Origin: Loxodes magnus
Lineage: Eukaryota; Ciliophora; Karyorelictea; Loxodida; Loxodidae
DNA length: 64,000 nt
Direction: 5' to 3'
NCBI GenBank assembly: GCA_946699065.1
Contig: CAMPDV010000202.1
Coordinates: forward strand, 186,001-250,000
Within the stretch, counting starts at the first letter, position 1, and the number at the start of each line of letters is the position of its first letter. Under the pieces are notes generated by a model that made no database searches, was not told the origin of the DNA, and was given only the letters and a program-made list of their open reading frames with translations. Of the stretch, positions 63,954 through 64,000 are shown in pieces. A program made the position numbers and the translations under genes.

Positions 63954-64000
63954 AACTTTTTTTTACATTCTTTTTAGTTAATTAAACTTAAAAAAGTCAT

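Overview
This AT-rich window carries a eukaryotic nuclear genome read with a ciliate code. TAA and TAG fall at many places inside conserved proteins and read as Gln. TGA reads as Trp inside conserved motifs (for example the CLK-type kinase motif LDIGWDEKSDIWSVGC and the C2-domain motif PKWN). Every gene end that could be located is also TGA. This matches the karyorelict nuclear code (UAR = Gln, UGA = Trp or stop) and suggests a karyorelict such as Loxodes, though the genus is an inference. Long gene-poor stretches, no telomere and no gene-sized chromosome ends fit a large, unfragmented genome. Introns are tiny: the supported ones are 19-29 nt, GT...AG, usually GTAAG at the 5' end. ORF calling by stop codons fails here, so genes were read by following frames through TAA/TAG/TGA, and start-to-stop lengths were checked for divisibility by three after intron removal.

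Layout. 1-1512 (-): 5' part of a large protein ending in a pseudokinase domain; a full paralog lies at 51162-54110 (-). 6920-10667: two nearly identical 14-3-3 genes as convergent arms of an inverted duplication. 13384-15373 (+): ABCG half-transporter. 15948-18956 (+): C2 plus coiled-coil protein. 23673-27122 (+): type II membrane protein with two tandem, distantly glycosyltransferase-like domains. 33464-34648 (+): CLK/LAMMER kinase, convergent with a FAM173-like lysine methyltransferase (-). Then on the minus strand: a LigB-type dioxygenase-like protein, a cyclic-nucleotide phosphodiesterase and a hybrid histidine kinase. 47-60 kb: a cluster of coiled-coil genes in both orientations, at least four related to each other, interrupted by the second pseudokinase. 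60524-61667 (-): RBR E3 ubiquitin ligase with three tiny introns. 62940-63953 (+): kelch-repeat protein.

There is no operon logic. Many genes belong to signalling (14-3-3, CLK, PDE, histidine kinase, C2, RBR, kelch), as expected for a free-living protist. The most unusual content is the tandem-domain GT-like protein, the pseudokinase pair (HGN for HRD, CGF for DFG), the coiled-coil cluster, and a compositionally distinct coding fragment at 59.4-60.1 kb flanked by a 17-bp direct repeat. The large gaps (for example 1.5-5.1, 10.7-13.4, 19.0-23.7, 30.1-33.5, 44.1-47.1 and 48.0-51.2 kb) hold nothing I can recognise; a few weak coding candidates in them are marked as such.
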